From Ureibacillus aquaedulcis (lineage in GTDB: Bacteria; Bacillota; Bacilli; Bacillales_A; Planococcaceae), in NCBI RefSeq assembly GCF_030418165.1, contig NZ_JAUHTQ010000009.1:62001-126000 (forward strand): a DNA stretch of 64,000 nt. Reading direction: 5' to 3'. The notes beneath the pieces were generated by a model. The model worked only from the letters and a program-made list of their open reading frames with translations, ran no database searches and had not been told where the DNA came from. Below, piece after piece: positions 27,151 through 36,136 of the stretch (position 1 is its first letter; every line of letters begins with the position of its first letter). The position numbers were made by a program, and so were the translations under genes.

Positions 27151-28191
27151 TCACATTGTGCTTGTGTCAATTACGAATCGGTACTTTACATCTGAAGCTA
27201 ATACTCGTTCATAGGCTTCGTCAATTTGGTCGGCTGAAATTACCTCGATTTTTGGCGTTATGCTATGTTTTGCACAGAAGTCCAACATTTCCTGTGTCTC
27301 ACGAATACCTCCTATCATGGAACCAGCATATGAACGACGGTGACCGATTAGATTGATCACACTTAGTGAGACTGGTTCTGCAGGAGCACCAACGTTTACC
27401 AGAGTGCCATCAACAGCAAGAAGTCCTAGATATGCATCCAGGTTAATCTTTGCACTTACTGTGTTGATAATAAGGTCAAAACGTCCGGCAAGTTTCTCGA
27501 AGGTTTCAAGATCACTTGTAGCATAATAATCATCCGCGCCTAATTCCAGACCATCCTCTTTTTTCTTCAATGTTTGCGACAATACCGTCACTTCGGCTCC
27601 CATCGCATGTGCAATTTGAACAGCCATATGACCAAGACCACCCATTCCTACGACCGCAACTTTTTTACCGGGACCTGCATTCCAATGATTCAATGGTGAA
27701 TAAGTTGTTATACCTGCACAAAGTAGTGGTGCTGCAGCATCAAGCTCCATGTTATCCGGAATTCTGAGTACGAAATTTTCTGTTACGACAATATGGGTAG
27801 AATAGCCGCCTTGAGTAGGCTCTCCGTATTTGTCGACAGCTGCGTAAGTGTCAGTTTTTCCATTGTGGCAGTATTGCTCTTCTCCATTACGACAATGCTC
27901 ACAATCTCCGCAGGAATCCACCATGCACCCAACCCCTACACGATCTCCTATTTTATATTTTGTAACAAGAGGTCCTACAGCTGTCACAACTCCGGCAATC
28001 TCATGTCCGGGAACAAGAGGATAATTTACTGGTCCCCATTCTCCGTGAGCAGTATGAATATCAGAGTGACAGATCCCAGCATATTGAATTTCTATCAGTA
28101 CATCATGCGAGTCCAGATCGCGCCGTTGAATCTCAGCTGGTCGAAATGGTTTATCAGGACCATCCACAGCCCGTGCTTTAGCAGTTATCAT
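27151..28191 (-). CDS. adhA: Zinc-dependent NAD(P)H alcohol/aldehyde dehydrogenase, AdhA-like
   Basis: 346 residues from ATG 28191 behind GGAGGT; the longer open frame upstream is rejected. Catalytic zinc ligands: C in [18 protein letters not shown] and later DSCGDCEHC with the four-Cys structural zinc site ([15 protein letters not shown]). The Rossmann loop is [15 protein letters not shown]. The sequence is of the YahK/cinnamyl-alcohol type, whose B. subtilis member AdhA detoxifies aldehydes under control of AdhR. It is divergent from a MerR regulator with matching operators, supporting that role. Confidence 0.9.
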   Translation of the reverse strand: MITAKARAVDGPDKPFRPAEIQRRDLDSHDVLIEIQYAGICHSDIHTAHGEWGPVNYPLVPGHEIAGVVTAVGPLVTKYKIGDRVGVGCMVDSCGDCEHCRNGEEQYCHNGKTDTYAAVDKYGEPTQGGYSTHIVVTENFVLRIPDNMELDAAAPLLCAGITTYSPLNHWNAGPGKKVAVVGMGGLGHMAVQIAHAMGAEVTVLSQTLKKKEDGLELGADDYYATSDLETFEKLAGRFDLIINTVSAKINLDAYLGLLAVDGTLVNVGAPAEPVSLSVINLIGHRRSYAGSMIGGIRETQEMLDFCAKHSITPKIEVISADQIDEAYERVLASDVKYRFVIDTSTM

Positions 28192-28306
28192 AAAAAAACC
28201 TCCAATAATAGTATTCTTCACAAGAGTGCAGTAGGACAGGTATAAAAGAAGAAGTTTTTTATACTTGTTCATTCCTGTCTACCCTACTTTTTCCTCTTAT
28301 CTATTA

Positions 28307-28337
28307 ATGTTAATACTTAGAGTTAACTCGAGGTCAA
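28307..28337 (-). promoter_or_regulatory. AdhR-type operator/promoter of the alcohol dehydrogenase
   Basis: Minus strand TTGACC, 19-bp spacer, TAACAT. The palindrome GAGTTAACTC (28320-28329) is in the spacer. Confidence 0.78.
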
Positions 28338-28400
28338 TGCATTAATTTCATTTTTGGTGCCACTTTGATACTTAGAAAATAACCTGATAGAATTCTTCGC

Positions 28401-28417
28401 TATAATAGAGTTAACTC
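28401..28417 (+). promoter_or_regulatory. Second GAGTTAACTC operator at the MerR gene promoter
   Basis: A TATAAT box (28401-28406) is directly followed by a second copy of GAGTTAACTC (28408-28417), 32 bp before the regulator ATG; this could allow autoregulation. Confidence 0.6.
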
Positions 28418-28449
28418 GAGCTCTATTTGCTTAGTAAAGGAGATAAAAA

Positions 28450-28860
28450 ATGAAGACATATTCTATCAGCGAGGTTGCTAAAATACTGAATCTTACCGTG
28501 TACACATTACGTTATTACGATAAAGAAGGTCTTATGCCATTTATAGAACGAACATCCAGCGGAATCCGAATGTTTAAAGAAACCGATATCGATGCTTTAA
28601 GAATTATTGAATGCTTGAAATCAACAGGTATGCCGATCAAGGAGATTAAGAACTTCATTGATTGGTGTTCAGACGGAGATTCCACTTTGCAACAGAGATA
28701 CAACATGTTTATAGAAAGAAAGGCTACGGTAGAGGCACAAATGGAAGAACTAAAAAAAACATTGGAACTTATTGAGCACAAGTGTTTCTATTACGAGACT
28801 GCATTGGAAGCCGGAACAGAAGATATTCATAAAAAGAATAAAATAGAGATTACATATTAA
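28450..28860 (+). CDS. adhR: MerR-family regulator, AdhR-like
   Basis: 136 residues: MerR winged helix (1-70: SEVAKILNLTVYTLRYYDKEGLMP) and a coiled-coil dimer helix (about 80-120), with no separate ligand domain. Cys residues at C58, C69 and C115 lie in positions where AdhR-type sensors use a thiol to detect formaldehyde or methylglyoxal; one such Cys is the candidate sensor. Divergent from the alcohol dehydrogenase, with two copies of a matching palindrome between them. Confidence 0.85.
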   Translation: MKTYSISEVAKILNLTVYTLRYYDKEGLMPFIERTSSGIRMFKETDIDALRIIECLKSTGMPIKEIKNFIDWCSDGDSTLQQRYNMFIERKATVEAQMEELKKTLELIEHKCFYYETALEAGTEDIHKKNKIEITY

Positions 28861-28865
28861 CAAAA

Positions 28866-28912
28866 GAGCCCAGAAGTTTCCCATTAATCGGATCAATAAA
28901 ACTTTTGGGCTC
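28866..28912 (+). terminator. Terminator of the MerR gene
   Basis: A 12-14 bp stem GAGCCCAGAAGTTT / AAACTTTTGGGCTC with one bulge. Confidence 0.8.
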
Positions 28913-29088
28913 CATTAATTATCGTCTTAATGAACGATACTTTACGACTGTTCGAAGTATGGATGAGTGCATACATATTCAATAACCCCCTTCTTCTTAA
29001 TTAGTGGATATTTATCTTTAGGTAATCCATAAGTTTTTACCTTTCGAATTGAGAACAGGTCATTTCTGAAATAAATAGAATTTTCAAA

Positions 29089-29145
29089 TTGACATTTTGT
29101 GGAGAACTAGCATATTCTATATATGAACATATGCTCATATATAGA
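29089..29145 (+). promoter_or_regulatory. Promoter and CzrA-type operator of the metal efflux operon
   Basis: TTGACA (29089-29094), 18-bp spacer, TATTCT (29113-29118). A near-perfect 30-bp palindrome (29116-29145, core ATATATGAACATATGC) overlaps the -10 box; TATATGAACATATG is the ArsR/SmtB CzrA-type consensus. Confidence 0.85.
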
Positions 29146-29164
29146 AACTAAAGGAGTGAACATA

Positions 29165-29500
29165 TTGAGTGAAGAACAAAAATTTAAAGTGACATTCAAT
29201 GAAGAGACGCAGCATTTGGATGAAGAGACGTTGTTTGTCGTTTCTCAAACATTCAAGGCATTAAGCGACCCAACCAGAATACGAATTTTGAACTTATTAT
29301 GTACGGGCGAACATTCCGTTAATGAAATTGCCGAGACCCTAAATTTAAGCCAATCGAGTGTCTCCCACCAATTACGATTCTTGAAGAATTTAAGATTAGT
29401 TAAATATAGAAGAGCCGGAACCACTTTATTTTATTCTGAAGACGATGAACACATCATGAATTTATTGAAGCAGGCTATTGAACATGCGACACATCATTAA
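29165..29500 (+). CDS. czrA: ArsR-family metal-sensing repressor, CzrA-like
   Basis: 111 residues from TTG 29165 (AAGGAG 7-8 bp upstream). A single winged helix: [47 protein letters not shown], and a C-terminal alpha-5 segment with D84/H86-type acid and His residues ending EHATHH, the usual zinc/cobalt site of CzrA. Represses its own operon until Zn/Co/Ni binds. It is followed by czcD with a 17-bp gap. Confidence 0.9.
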   Translation: MSEEQKFKVTFNEETQHLDEETLFVVSQTFKALSDPTRIRILNLLCTGEHSVNEIAETLNLSQSSVSHQLRFLKNLRLVKYRRAGTTLFYSEDDEHIMNLLKQAIEHATHH

Positions 29501-29517
29501 TATAAGGGGATGTTAAG

Positions 29518-30465
29518 ATGGGACACGATCATGGACATGACCATACACATGGTGCAAATAAAAAGACATTGAAGATAAGCTTTATTTTCATTACAGCCTA
29601 TATGATTATTGAAGCAGTTGGCGGATTTATGACCAACAGTCTTGCGTTGCTGTCCGATGCAGGACATATGCTGAGTGATGCTGTATCACTTGGAATTGCA
29701 TTACTTGCTTTAACACTTGGAGAAAAAGCCGCTAACTATCGTAAAACCTATGGATATAAACGATTTGAAATACTGGCCGCTGTTCTTAACGGGGTAACCC
29801 TTATCTTAATTGCGCTTTACATTTTCTATGAAGCCATTCAGCGTTTTCAAAATCCACCTGAAGTCGCTTCTGCAGGGATGTTGATCATTTCTTCCATTGG
29901 CCTGGTTGTAAATATTGTTGTTGCCTGGATTATGATGCGTGGTGGAGACGTAGAAGAGAACTTAAATATGCGCGGTGCCTACATGCATGTGATCAGCGAT
30001 ATGCTGGGTTCGATTGGTGCCATAATCGCCGCACTGCTTATCATTGTCTTCGGTTGGGGCTGGGCAGATCCACTTGCAAGCGCCATTGTTGCCGCCCTTG
30101 TCTTACGCAGCGGCTACTATATTACGAAGTCGGGACTTCATGTACTGATGGAAGGAACGCCTCAAAATATAGAAATGGACAATGTCATCCAAACAATCAA
30201 AAATACAAAAGGGATACAAAGTGTCCATGACTTGCATGTCTGGTCGATTACAAGTGGGTTAAATGCCCTCTCCTGCCATGCCGTTGTGAGTGGTGAAATG
30301 TCGATTACCGATAGTGAAAAATTGCTCCATAAAATCGAACATGATCTTGCACACCAGAATATCCACCATATGACGATTCAATTAGAAACGTCTGCCCATC
30401 CGCATGACAACACGATTTTATGTAAAGCGAAAGCTGAAGCATCCGGACACCATCATCATCATTGA
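29518..30465 (+). CDS. czcD: Cation diffusion facilitator, CzcD-like Zn/Co exporter
   Basis: 315 residues. Six membrane segments; metal-binding HxxxD pairs in segments 2 and 5 (LLSDAGHMLSDA near 41-52, and HVISDMLGSIGA). His-rich N terminus (MGHDHGHDHTHG) and C terminus (SGHHHHH) can buffer metal. A cytosolic ferredoxin-like domain follows segment 6. Exports Zn2+ or Co2+ in exchange for protons or K+. Second gene of the czrA operon. Confidence 0.93.
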   Translation: MGHDHGHDHTHGANKKTLKISFIFITAYMIIEAVGGFMTNSLALLSDAGHMLSDAVSLGIALLALTLGEKAANYRKTYGYKRFEILAAVLNGVTLILIALYIFYEAIQRFQNPPEVASAGMLIISSIGLVVNIVVAWIMMRGGDVEENLNMRGAYMHVISDMLGSIGAIIAALLIIVFGWGWADPLASAIVAALVLRSGYYITKSGLHVLMEGTPQNIEMDNVIQTIKNTKGIQSVHDLHVWSITSGLNALSCHAVVSGEMSITDSEKLLHKIEHDLAHQNIHHMTIQLETSAHPHDNTILCKAKAEASGHHHHH

Positions 30466-30485
30466 TGTATAGCTAATTAAAATCT

Positions 30486-30527
30486 AGAAACCCAGTTACT
30501 TTCGCCTATGAATTTAGCTGGGCTTCT
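30486..30527 (+). terminator. Terminator of the czrA-czcD operon
   Basis: Stem AGAAaCCCAG / CTGGGCTTCT with a T run after it; it may also serve the LysR gene on the other strand. Confidence 0.7.
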
Positions 30528-30563
30528 ATTTTTGCTTTCTATTTCTTAACAAGCTAGAACCGT

Positions 30564-31457
30564 TTATAATTCATGATCTACCTTGTCTTCTTTTACTAAT
30601 TCCAAAAATACGTTTAATGCTTTCGTTTTGAATGGGGATCGCAAGGCAACCGAAAATTCCCTTTTCATGGGCAATTGTTTAACATCTATAATTTTCATTG
30701 TGCCTATTGTACACTCTTTGCGAATTGCCCACCAGGAAAGCAGACTTATCCCAAGGCCTGCTTCGACTGACTCTTTAATTAATTGCGTGCTTCCAAACTC
30801 CAGAGTTTTTTTCGGAACAAGCCCATACGAACCAAACATTTTTTCGGTTATTTCCCTAGTGCCTGACCCGTTTTCCCTTACAATCCACGTTTCCTCTGCG
30901 AGTTCTGCCAAGTTCATATCACCGTTCCTTTTAGACAATCTATGTTTTGGTGAAGCTACAACATACATGGCATCCTCTGCAAAAGGTTCAATTAATAGAT
31001 GATTATCTTCGATTTCCCCTTCTATGATTCCTACATCCAATTGATGTTTTCGAACTAATTTTGCAATTTCTTTCGTATTGCCGATTGTTACGGTCGGAAT
31101 AATCAAGGGATATTGCTCATGCATTTTTTTAATCACATGCGGCAAAACATATTCCCCATAGGAGTAACTGGCACCAATTGAAATCGATCCACTCGTTTTA
31201 TTGGTTAAATCATCTATTAAATAATTCATTTTTGTATAGATACCTAATATCTCCTTGGCGTGGTGATAGACAATTTCTCCCGCTTTATTTAAGCGCACAT
31301 ATTTATTGCTGCGCTCCAGTAATTTTGTTCCCATTGTACGCTCAAATGTTTGGATGTATTGGCTTACTGCAGGTTGCGTCATATGTAATTTTTCTGCTGC
31401 ACGCGAGAAGTTTTCCATCTCTGCTACCGTAACAAAAACACGTAATTGTTGGTCCAT
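30564..31457 (-). CDS. LysR-family transcriptional regulator (CysL/YwfK-like group)
   Basis: 297 residues. N-terminal HTH (1-60: LRVFVTVAEMENFSRAAEKLHMTQPAVSQYIQTFE), then a periplasmic-binding-like effector domain (about 90-290). The length and the divergent position next to a YeiH-type sulfate exporter suit the group that includes CysL. The co-inducer is unknown, likely a sulfur metabolite (inference). Confidence 0.85.
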   Translation of the reverse strand: MDQQLRVFVTVAEMENFSRAAEKLHMTQPAVSQYIQTFERTMGTKLLERSNKYVRLNKAGEIVYHHAKEILGIYTKMNYLIDDLTNKTSGSISIGASYSYGEYVLPHVIKKMHEQYPLIIPTVTIGNTKEIAKLVRKHQLDVGIIEGEIEDNHLLIEPFAEDAMYVVASPKHRLSKRNGDMNLAELAEETWIVRENGSGTREITEKMFGSYGLVPKKTLEFGSTQLIKESVEAGLGISLLSWWAIRKECTIGTMKIIDVKQLPMKREFSVALRSPFKTKALNVFLELVKEDKVDHEL

Positions 31458-31499
31458 TCCCTCTCTCCCCCTTATCGACCATTTTTTACTATATTAATT

Positions 31500-31545
31500 T
31501 ACTTATAATAAGTATAACAAATAATAATTTTCCTTATAGCTATAG
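31500..31545. promoter_or_regulatory. Candidate LysR operator dyads
   Basis: TACTTA-N3-TAAGTA (31500-31514) and TATAGCTATA (31536-31545) are the two dyads in the divergent gap; either could be the T-N11-A type recognition site. Unverified. Confidence 0.4.
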
Positions 31546-31577
31546 AAGGATTAGTCTGAAATAAAGGTGGTGATAAG

Positions 31578-32624
31578 ATGAGCACGGAATTCACTCAGGA
31601 AAATGAGGAATTTACTCAACATCAAAAGAAATCCTCATCTTATATGAAATGGATCGGCGGCATTGGCTTTACTTTTTTTATTGCTCTTTTAGGCTTTTTG
31701 TTGGCAAAAACTCCTGGATTTGATCATGTTGGTCAGCTGGCATCCGCCATTGTGATAGCCGTCTTGTATCGGCAATTCTTTGGTTACCCTGAAATTCTCC
31801 GTTCAGGCATAGCCTTTTCCTCAAAAAAACTGCTGCGATTTGCGATTATTTTGTATGGACTCAAGCTTAATATAGGTACAGTCTTACAGGATGGCCTAGG
31901 CTTGCTTGCTCGAGATATCGGAGTCTTAGTCTTTGCTATCATCGTTACAGTATGGCTGGCTAAATTATTGAAAGCGGATAAAAATATATCGCTGCTTCTT
32001 GGCGTAGGGACAGGAGTTTGTGGCGCTGCCGCAATTGCTGCTGTTGCACCAATCGTGAGGTCAAAAGATGAAGATACAGCTTTAAGCGTTGGTATTATTG
32101 CATTAGTTGGTACGGTTTTTGCCATAACTTATACAATTTTACGGCCCTTCCTGCCATTATCAGACGAAGAGTATGGCATTTGGACCGGAACAAGCTTGCA
32201 CGAAATTGCCCATGTTGCGTTGGCCGCGGCACCAGGTGGCCAGGAAGCTCTCGCTATGGGTTTACTTGCAAAATTAGGTCGGGTGTTTTTACTTGTCCCA
32301 CTTTGTTTCCTTTTCATGTACATCATGAAGAAGAAGGCGACTGGGGAAGAAAACGCTGATGCGAAGATTGAATTCCCCTGGTTTTTAATTGGATTCATCT
32401 TGATGAGCCTGGTGGGTAGTTTTGTTATAGGATCAATTATTCCAGTATCAGGTGAAATTCTAGATGGCATTTCCAGTTTAACAACCTGGTTACTAACGGC
32501 AGCGATGGTCGGGCTTGGGTTGAATGTGAATCTTCGAGATTTGCGCACAAAAGCATTAAAACCTTTAATCGCGATGGGGATTACATCGATTTTCCTCTCC
32601 ATTTTAACTTATTTTATTGTATAA
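31578..32624 (+). CDS. YeiH-family putative sulfate exporter
   Basis: 348 residues with about ten membrane segments. Conserved family stretches are the GLKLNIGTVLQDG loop, GTGVCGAAAIAAVAPI (about 152-167) and TGTSLHEIAHVALAAAP, then a second half with GLGLNVNLRDL. These proteins are thought to export sulfate or related anions; biochemistry is thin. Starts 120 bp from the LysR gene with GGTGGTG upstream. Confidence 0.88.
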   Translation: MSTEFTQENEEFTQHQKKSSSYMKWIGGIGFTFFIALLGFLLAKTPGFDHVGQLASAIVIAVLYRQFFGYPEILRSGIAFSSKKLLRFAIILYGLKLNIGTVLQDGLGLLARDIGVLVFAIIVTVWLAKLLKADKNISLLLGVGTGVCGAAAIAAVAPIVRSKDEDTALSVGIIALVGTVFAITYTILRPFLPLSDEEYGIWTGTSLHEIAHVALAAAPGGQEALAMGLLAKLGRVFLLVPLCFLFMYIMKKKATGEENADAKIEFPWFLIGFILMSLVGSFVIGSIIPVSGEILDGISSLTTWLLTAAMVGLGLNVNLRDLRTKALKPLIAMGITSIFLSILTYFIV

Positions 32625-32649
32625 GTAAGAGCTTGTTAACCGAAAGAAA

Positions 32650-32685
32650 GGACGCGACATTCTGCTGCAGTACCGAATCGCGTCC
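32650..32685. terminator. Terminator between the YeiH and SPL-like genes
   Basis: 8-bp stem GGACGCGA / TCGCGTCC, between convergent genes. Confidence 0.75.
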
Positions 32686-32718
32686 TATTTATAGAATGTT
32701 CTCTTACAAAATTCCAGA

Positions 32719-33552
32719 TTATCTTGGGAAGGCTTCCTCTTTAGAGACACGTACCATTTCACTTGGATAATACTTTTTAAAATACTTTTCCACTGCTGCA
32801 TGGATATTCTTTCGATACCACTTCGACAGGTCATTTTCCTCAAAAACGGTAGGCATTCCTAATCTTTCAGAACGCTTGCCATTTGACCCGTCCCCGATCG
32901 TCAACGTGTCTATCCAAATATGATCCACTATTCCGTTAAGTACATTAGGGAAATCCGGCGTAAATGGTAAAACAGGCGAAATTGAAGCCTGTGTAGTTAT
33001 GCCTGTATCATGAACTTCCTTTAGCGCTTTTAACCTTAACTTGATTCCAGGTGCATAGGGAGCAAAAATCCGCTTGATATCTTCCCGGTCTGTTTCAATG
33101 GTCATCGACACGAGAACTTTACATTTTTCTTTTAACTTTGTTAACAAATCGATGTCTCTTGTAATCAGTGGACTTCGAGTTTGTATTTGAAGATAATCAG
33201 GCGGGTTCTCCAGCATTTCTTCTAATATCCCGCGTACAATTTTCGCTTTACGTTCGATTGGCTGATAAGGATCGGTAGCAGAAGACATAAAAATAACCAC
33301 AGGCTTATTTTTCTTCCGAAGTTTTATCATCTCATTGCGGTAATTTTCTGCTGCATTTAGTTTTATATCCAGCCATTCTCCCCAAGGAATTTCCTTGAAT
33401 CTCTGGATCGGCATTTCTCTTACATAACAATAGCGACAAGCAAACGCACAACCACTATAAGGGTTTAGGGAATGGGTAAAACCTACATCCAGATAGCCTT
33501 TTGCTTCGGTGAGAATTTTCTTTGAAAGGATTTCCTTTATTTGCATCGCCAT
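32719..33552 (-). CDS. Radical SAM protein of the spore photoproduct lyase family
   Basis: 277 residues. The CxxxCxxC cluster motif occurs as CAFACRYCYV (about 38-47) and the rest fits the SPL/SplB-like radical SAM fold, including the PLITRDIDLL substrate segment. Canonical SplB is about 340 residues and has a further catalytic Cys near residue 141; this shorter member may be a relative with another target. AGGAGGG precedes the ATG. Monocistronic or with the DUF454 gene, whose ATG is 427 bp upstream on the same strand. Confidence 0.82.
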   Translation of the reverse strand: MAMQIKEILSKKILTEAKGYLDVGFTHSLNPYSGCAFACRYCYVREMPIQRFKEIPWGEWLDIKLNAAENYRNEMIKLRKKNKPVVIFMSSATDPYQPIERKAKIVRGILEEMLENPPDYLQIQTRSPLITRDIDLLTKLKEKCKVLVSMTIETDREDIKRIFAPYAPGIKLRLKALKEVHDTGITTQASISPVLPFTPDFPNVLNGIVDHIWIDTLTIGDGSNGKRSERLGMPTVFEENDLSKWYRKNIHAAVEKYFKKYYPSEMVRVSKEEAFPR

Positions 33553-33589
33553 GTGCTCCCTCCTTTCTTTAAAGACTGCCAGGAAGTTT

Positions 33590-33979
33590 TCAATTACGAA
33601 CCTTTATTGTTTTAATCTTTTTAATAAAATAATAATGCTTGTAGAATGCTAATAAGGCTAAGAGAATTTTAATAAAAAGAATATCCACATAAATAATTGA
33701 GAGGACGATAAAGAAATCCGCAATTAGGTTGATTCGAATTTTCTCTCTTTTCGTCATACCCCTTTTTTGAAGAAAGGCTTCCACATATTTTTCATATATA
33801 GGGGTACTTTTAAACCAGGCTTCAATGCGTTTGGAACTTTTGGCAAAGCAAAACGCAGCGAGCAAGTAAAATGGCCCTCCTGGCAAAAGAGGAATCACCG
33901 TCCCTATAATCCCAAGGCCCAGAAAGATAATCCCAAGTATGAAAAATAGTATGCTTTTTATTTTTTTCATCGTTATCAT
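33590..33979 (-). CDS. YbaN/DUF454-family small membrane protein
   Basis: 129 residues with an N-terminal pair of hydrophobic segments (IILGIIFLGLGIIGTVIPLLPGGPFYLLAAFCFAKSS) and a C-terminal helical stretch with two more. The GxxLPLLPxxPFxLLAAxxFxxSS motif defines this small inner-membrane family. Function unknown; relatives are often near heme or iron genes, which is not the case here. Confidence 0.82.
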   Translation of the reverse strand: MITMKKIKSILFFILGIIFLGLGIIGTVIPLLPGGPFYLLAAFCFAKSSKRIEAWFKSTPIYEKYVEAFLQKRGMTKREKIRINLIADFFIVLSIIYVDILFIKILLALLAFYKHYYFIKKIKTIKVRN

Positions 33980-34208
33980 TTATATTTACCCTCTATAATG
34001 AGATAGTTTATTTGCAAAATTTATTTCTTAGTCATATGTGTATTGTACAATAGCATGAAATATAATTGGCTTGGCAATTTTCAATTTGATTAAAATCCTT
34101 GGGCAGATAAAAAATTCTTATAAAATTCATTCATGATAGTAAAAACGATGCTCCTTTGCGGGAGATTGTCGAATGGTATTCCATTCCCGAAACCATACAG
34201 CGTTAAGC

Positions 34209-35090
34209 TTATGACTCGATTAATTTGCTTTTCAAATAGTAGATAAAAGGATGCTCATTTTCATCGGCTTTCCTTGTACATATAAACAGACTTTGATTGA
34301 TTTCTGCCTGCTTCACGAAAACTCGAGCAAGCCTTCCTTGTGCTAATGTTTCCTTTACACTGCAGGCTGGCGCGAGTGCCATCCCATAACCTGCCTCAAC
34401 AACCTTGATCGATTCGAGTACACCTTCTATTTGCAATCCAAATTTCGGCAATGGGCAATTATGGGTATAGAAAATTGCTTCCAGCAAATCAAGCGTTGAG
34501 CTGCCTTTTTCCCTATAGATAAAATCATGCTCACACAACTCAAAAATCGAAACCTCTTTATTCGCTAAGGGATGTGTTGGATGCACAACAAACCAAAATG
34601 GGAGATCTGCTATCTTCTCAAAGTGCAAATCTTCATGACCAATCTTGCTCTGTACAACAAAACCAAAATCGACTTCATAATTTAGGACACGGCGCTCAAC
34701 CGACTGCACATTTCCCAACGATACGTACACATCTACATCTGGATGTTCAAGTTTATAACCAGCGATTATCGGCGGTAAAATATAATTCGTTGAAATATAC
34801 GATGAAGCAATCTTGACCTTCTCCTTCTTCTCCAAAAATGTCTTAAACTTTTCATCAATCTGTTCTTCTAGTTGAAACAAGCGTAATCCTTGCTCATAAA
34901 GAAATTCACCTTCAGATGTAAGCTCTATCCCTCTTCCCTTGCCTGTAATCAATTTAACCCCAATCTCCCGTTCCAGTTTTCGAATCTGAGCTGTGACGGC
35001 TGGCTGACTAATATGCAGCAAGTTTGCCGCTTCTGTAATACTCCCCAGCTTTGCAACATTCGTAAAAATACGTAAAGTATGTAAATTCAT
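34209..35090 (-). CDS. LysR-family transcriptional regulator
   Basis: 293 residues from ATG 35090 (standard MNLHTLRIFTNVAKLGSITEAAN start; a second ATG 12 bp upstream also has weak support). HTH followed by an effector-binding domain. It is divergent from a TauE/SafE exporter with a strong dyad between (35101-35123), so it presumably regulates that gene. It forms the second LysR/anion-exporter pair in 5 kb. Confidence 0.86.
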   Translation of the reverse strand: MNLHTLRIFTNVAKLGSITEAANLLHISQPAVTAQIRKLEREIGVKLITGKGRGIELTSEGEFLYEQGLRLFQLEEQIDEKFKTFLEKKEKVKIASSYISTNYILPPIIAGYKLEHPDVDVYVSLGNVQSVERRVLNYEVDFGFVVQSKIGHEDLHFEKIADLPFWFVVHPTHPLANKEVSIFELCEHDFIYREKGSSTLDLLEAIFYTHNCPLPKFGLQIEGVLESIKVVEAGYGMALAPACSVKETLAQGRLARVFVKQAEINQSLFICTRKADENEHPFIYYLKSKLIES

Positions 35091-35100
35091 TTCTTCACCC

Positions 35101-35174
35101 ATTCATAACTAGAATTTATGAATCACCTAAAAATATATATTTGTTTTATGAATAGTATAGCAGTACTTTAGGTG
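35101..35174. promoter_or_regulatory. LysR operator dyads upstream of the TauE-like gene
   Basis: ATTCATAA-N7-TTATGAAT (35101-35123) is a perfect 8-bp dyad with the classic LysR T-N11-A geometry. CACCTAAA (35124-35131) and TTTAGGTG (35167-35174) form a second, wide dyad flanking the presumed promoter. Confidence 0.75.
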
Positions 35175-35188
35175 TAGGGGGGATACGT

Positions 35189-35977
35189 TTGGCAAACTTG
35201 CTGTTGGAGTGGCTATCAATCAATGGTCTTGTATTATTCGGGATTGGCGTGCTTGCCGCAATTATTGGTGTTATGTTTGGTGCGGCAGGCTTCGTATTAC
35301 TCCCGTCATTGTTATTAGTAGGTATCCCGATTCATGCCACGGTTGCAGTGAATAAATTTGCAACTGGTGTATCTTCATTTACGACAGTCCTTGTACTTGT
35401 ATTAAAAAAGAAAGTGCAACTTAAAAGAATGCTTCCACTTATGTTCTTCGCCAGCCTTGGTGGAATAAGTGGCGCATTTCTCGCAACACGATTATCGGAA
35501 CTGACAATGAATGCCGTTGCCTGTATTGTGCTAATCGCCATGTTTATTGTTGTTCTAAAAAGCAATAAAACGGGTTTGGTTAGTGAACAGCAAGACCAAG
35601 AACAACCCGTCAAAGAACAACGCTCCACCTTGTTGGCCCCATTTTTTATCGGGATCTATGATGGTGGATTTGGGCCAGGTTCCGCGCTTTTGAACATTAC
35701 ATACTTTTTGAAAAAACAATTCAGTTATGTAAATGCTGCCGAGATGACTCGATTTATGATGTTTGGAAGCTGCATGAGCGCGTTTTTATTTTATTTCTTC
35801 TATGGAATTGTGGATTGGGGCATTGCCATTCCAGTAACAGCTGGCTCAATCATTGGTTCGCATATCGGATTGAAAATCGTCCCTTATTTAAAAGGAAAAT
35901 GGCTTCAGGTTTTACTGCCGATCATCTTTTTACTCTTAATTGTTCAAGTTGTATTAGATTTATTATTTTCTTCATAA
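35189..35977 (+). CDS. TauE/SafE-family anion exporter
   Basis: 262 residues, about seven membrane segments with the internal duplication of the family (first half FGAAGFVLLPSLLLVGIPIHATVAVNKFATG, second half GFGPGSALLNITYFL). Relatives export sulfite, sulfoacetate or other organosulfur anions. TTG start with AGGGGGG upstream. Downstream of the LysR dyad, so likely inducible by a sulfur compound. Confidence 0.85.
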   Translation: MANLLLEWLSINGLVLFGIGVLAAIIGVMFGAAGFVLLPSLLLVGIPIHATVAVNKFATGVSSFTTVLVLVLKKKVQLKRMLPLMFFASLGGISGAFLATRLSELTMNAVACIVLIAMFIVVLKSNKTGLVSEQQDQEQPVKEQRSTLLAPFFIGIYDGGFGPGSALLNITYFLKKQFSYVNAAEMTRFMMFGSCMSAFLFYFFYGIVDWGIAIPVTAGSIIGSHIGLKIVPYLKGKWLQVLLPIIFLLLIVQVVLDLLFSS

Positions 35978-36136
35978 CCAATCACAAGCGAATAAGGGTT
36001 CTTCCAATTGAAAAGTAGAGTCGGCATCCATTCAGTTAGAAGAAAATGGTATATTAAATTAAATCACTAATGTGAGAATACTAGCTTAGAAAATATAATA
36101 TATATCTATAGAATAGAATTGTGAGGAGGAAGAAAG

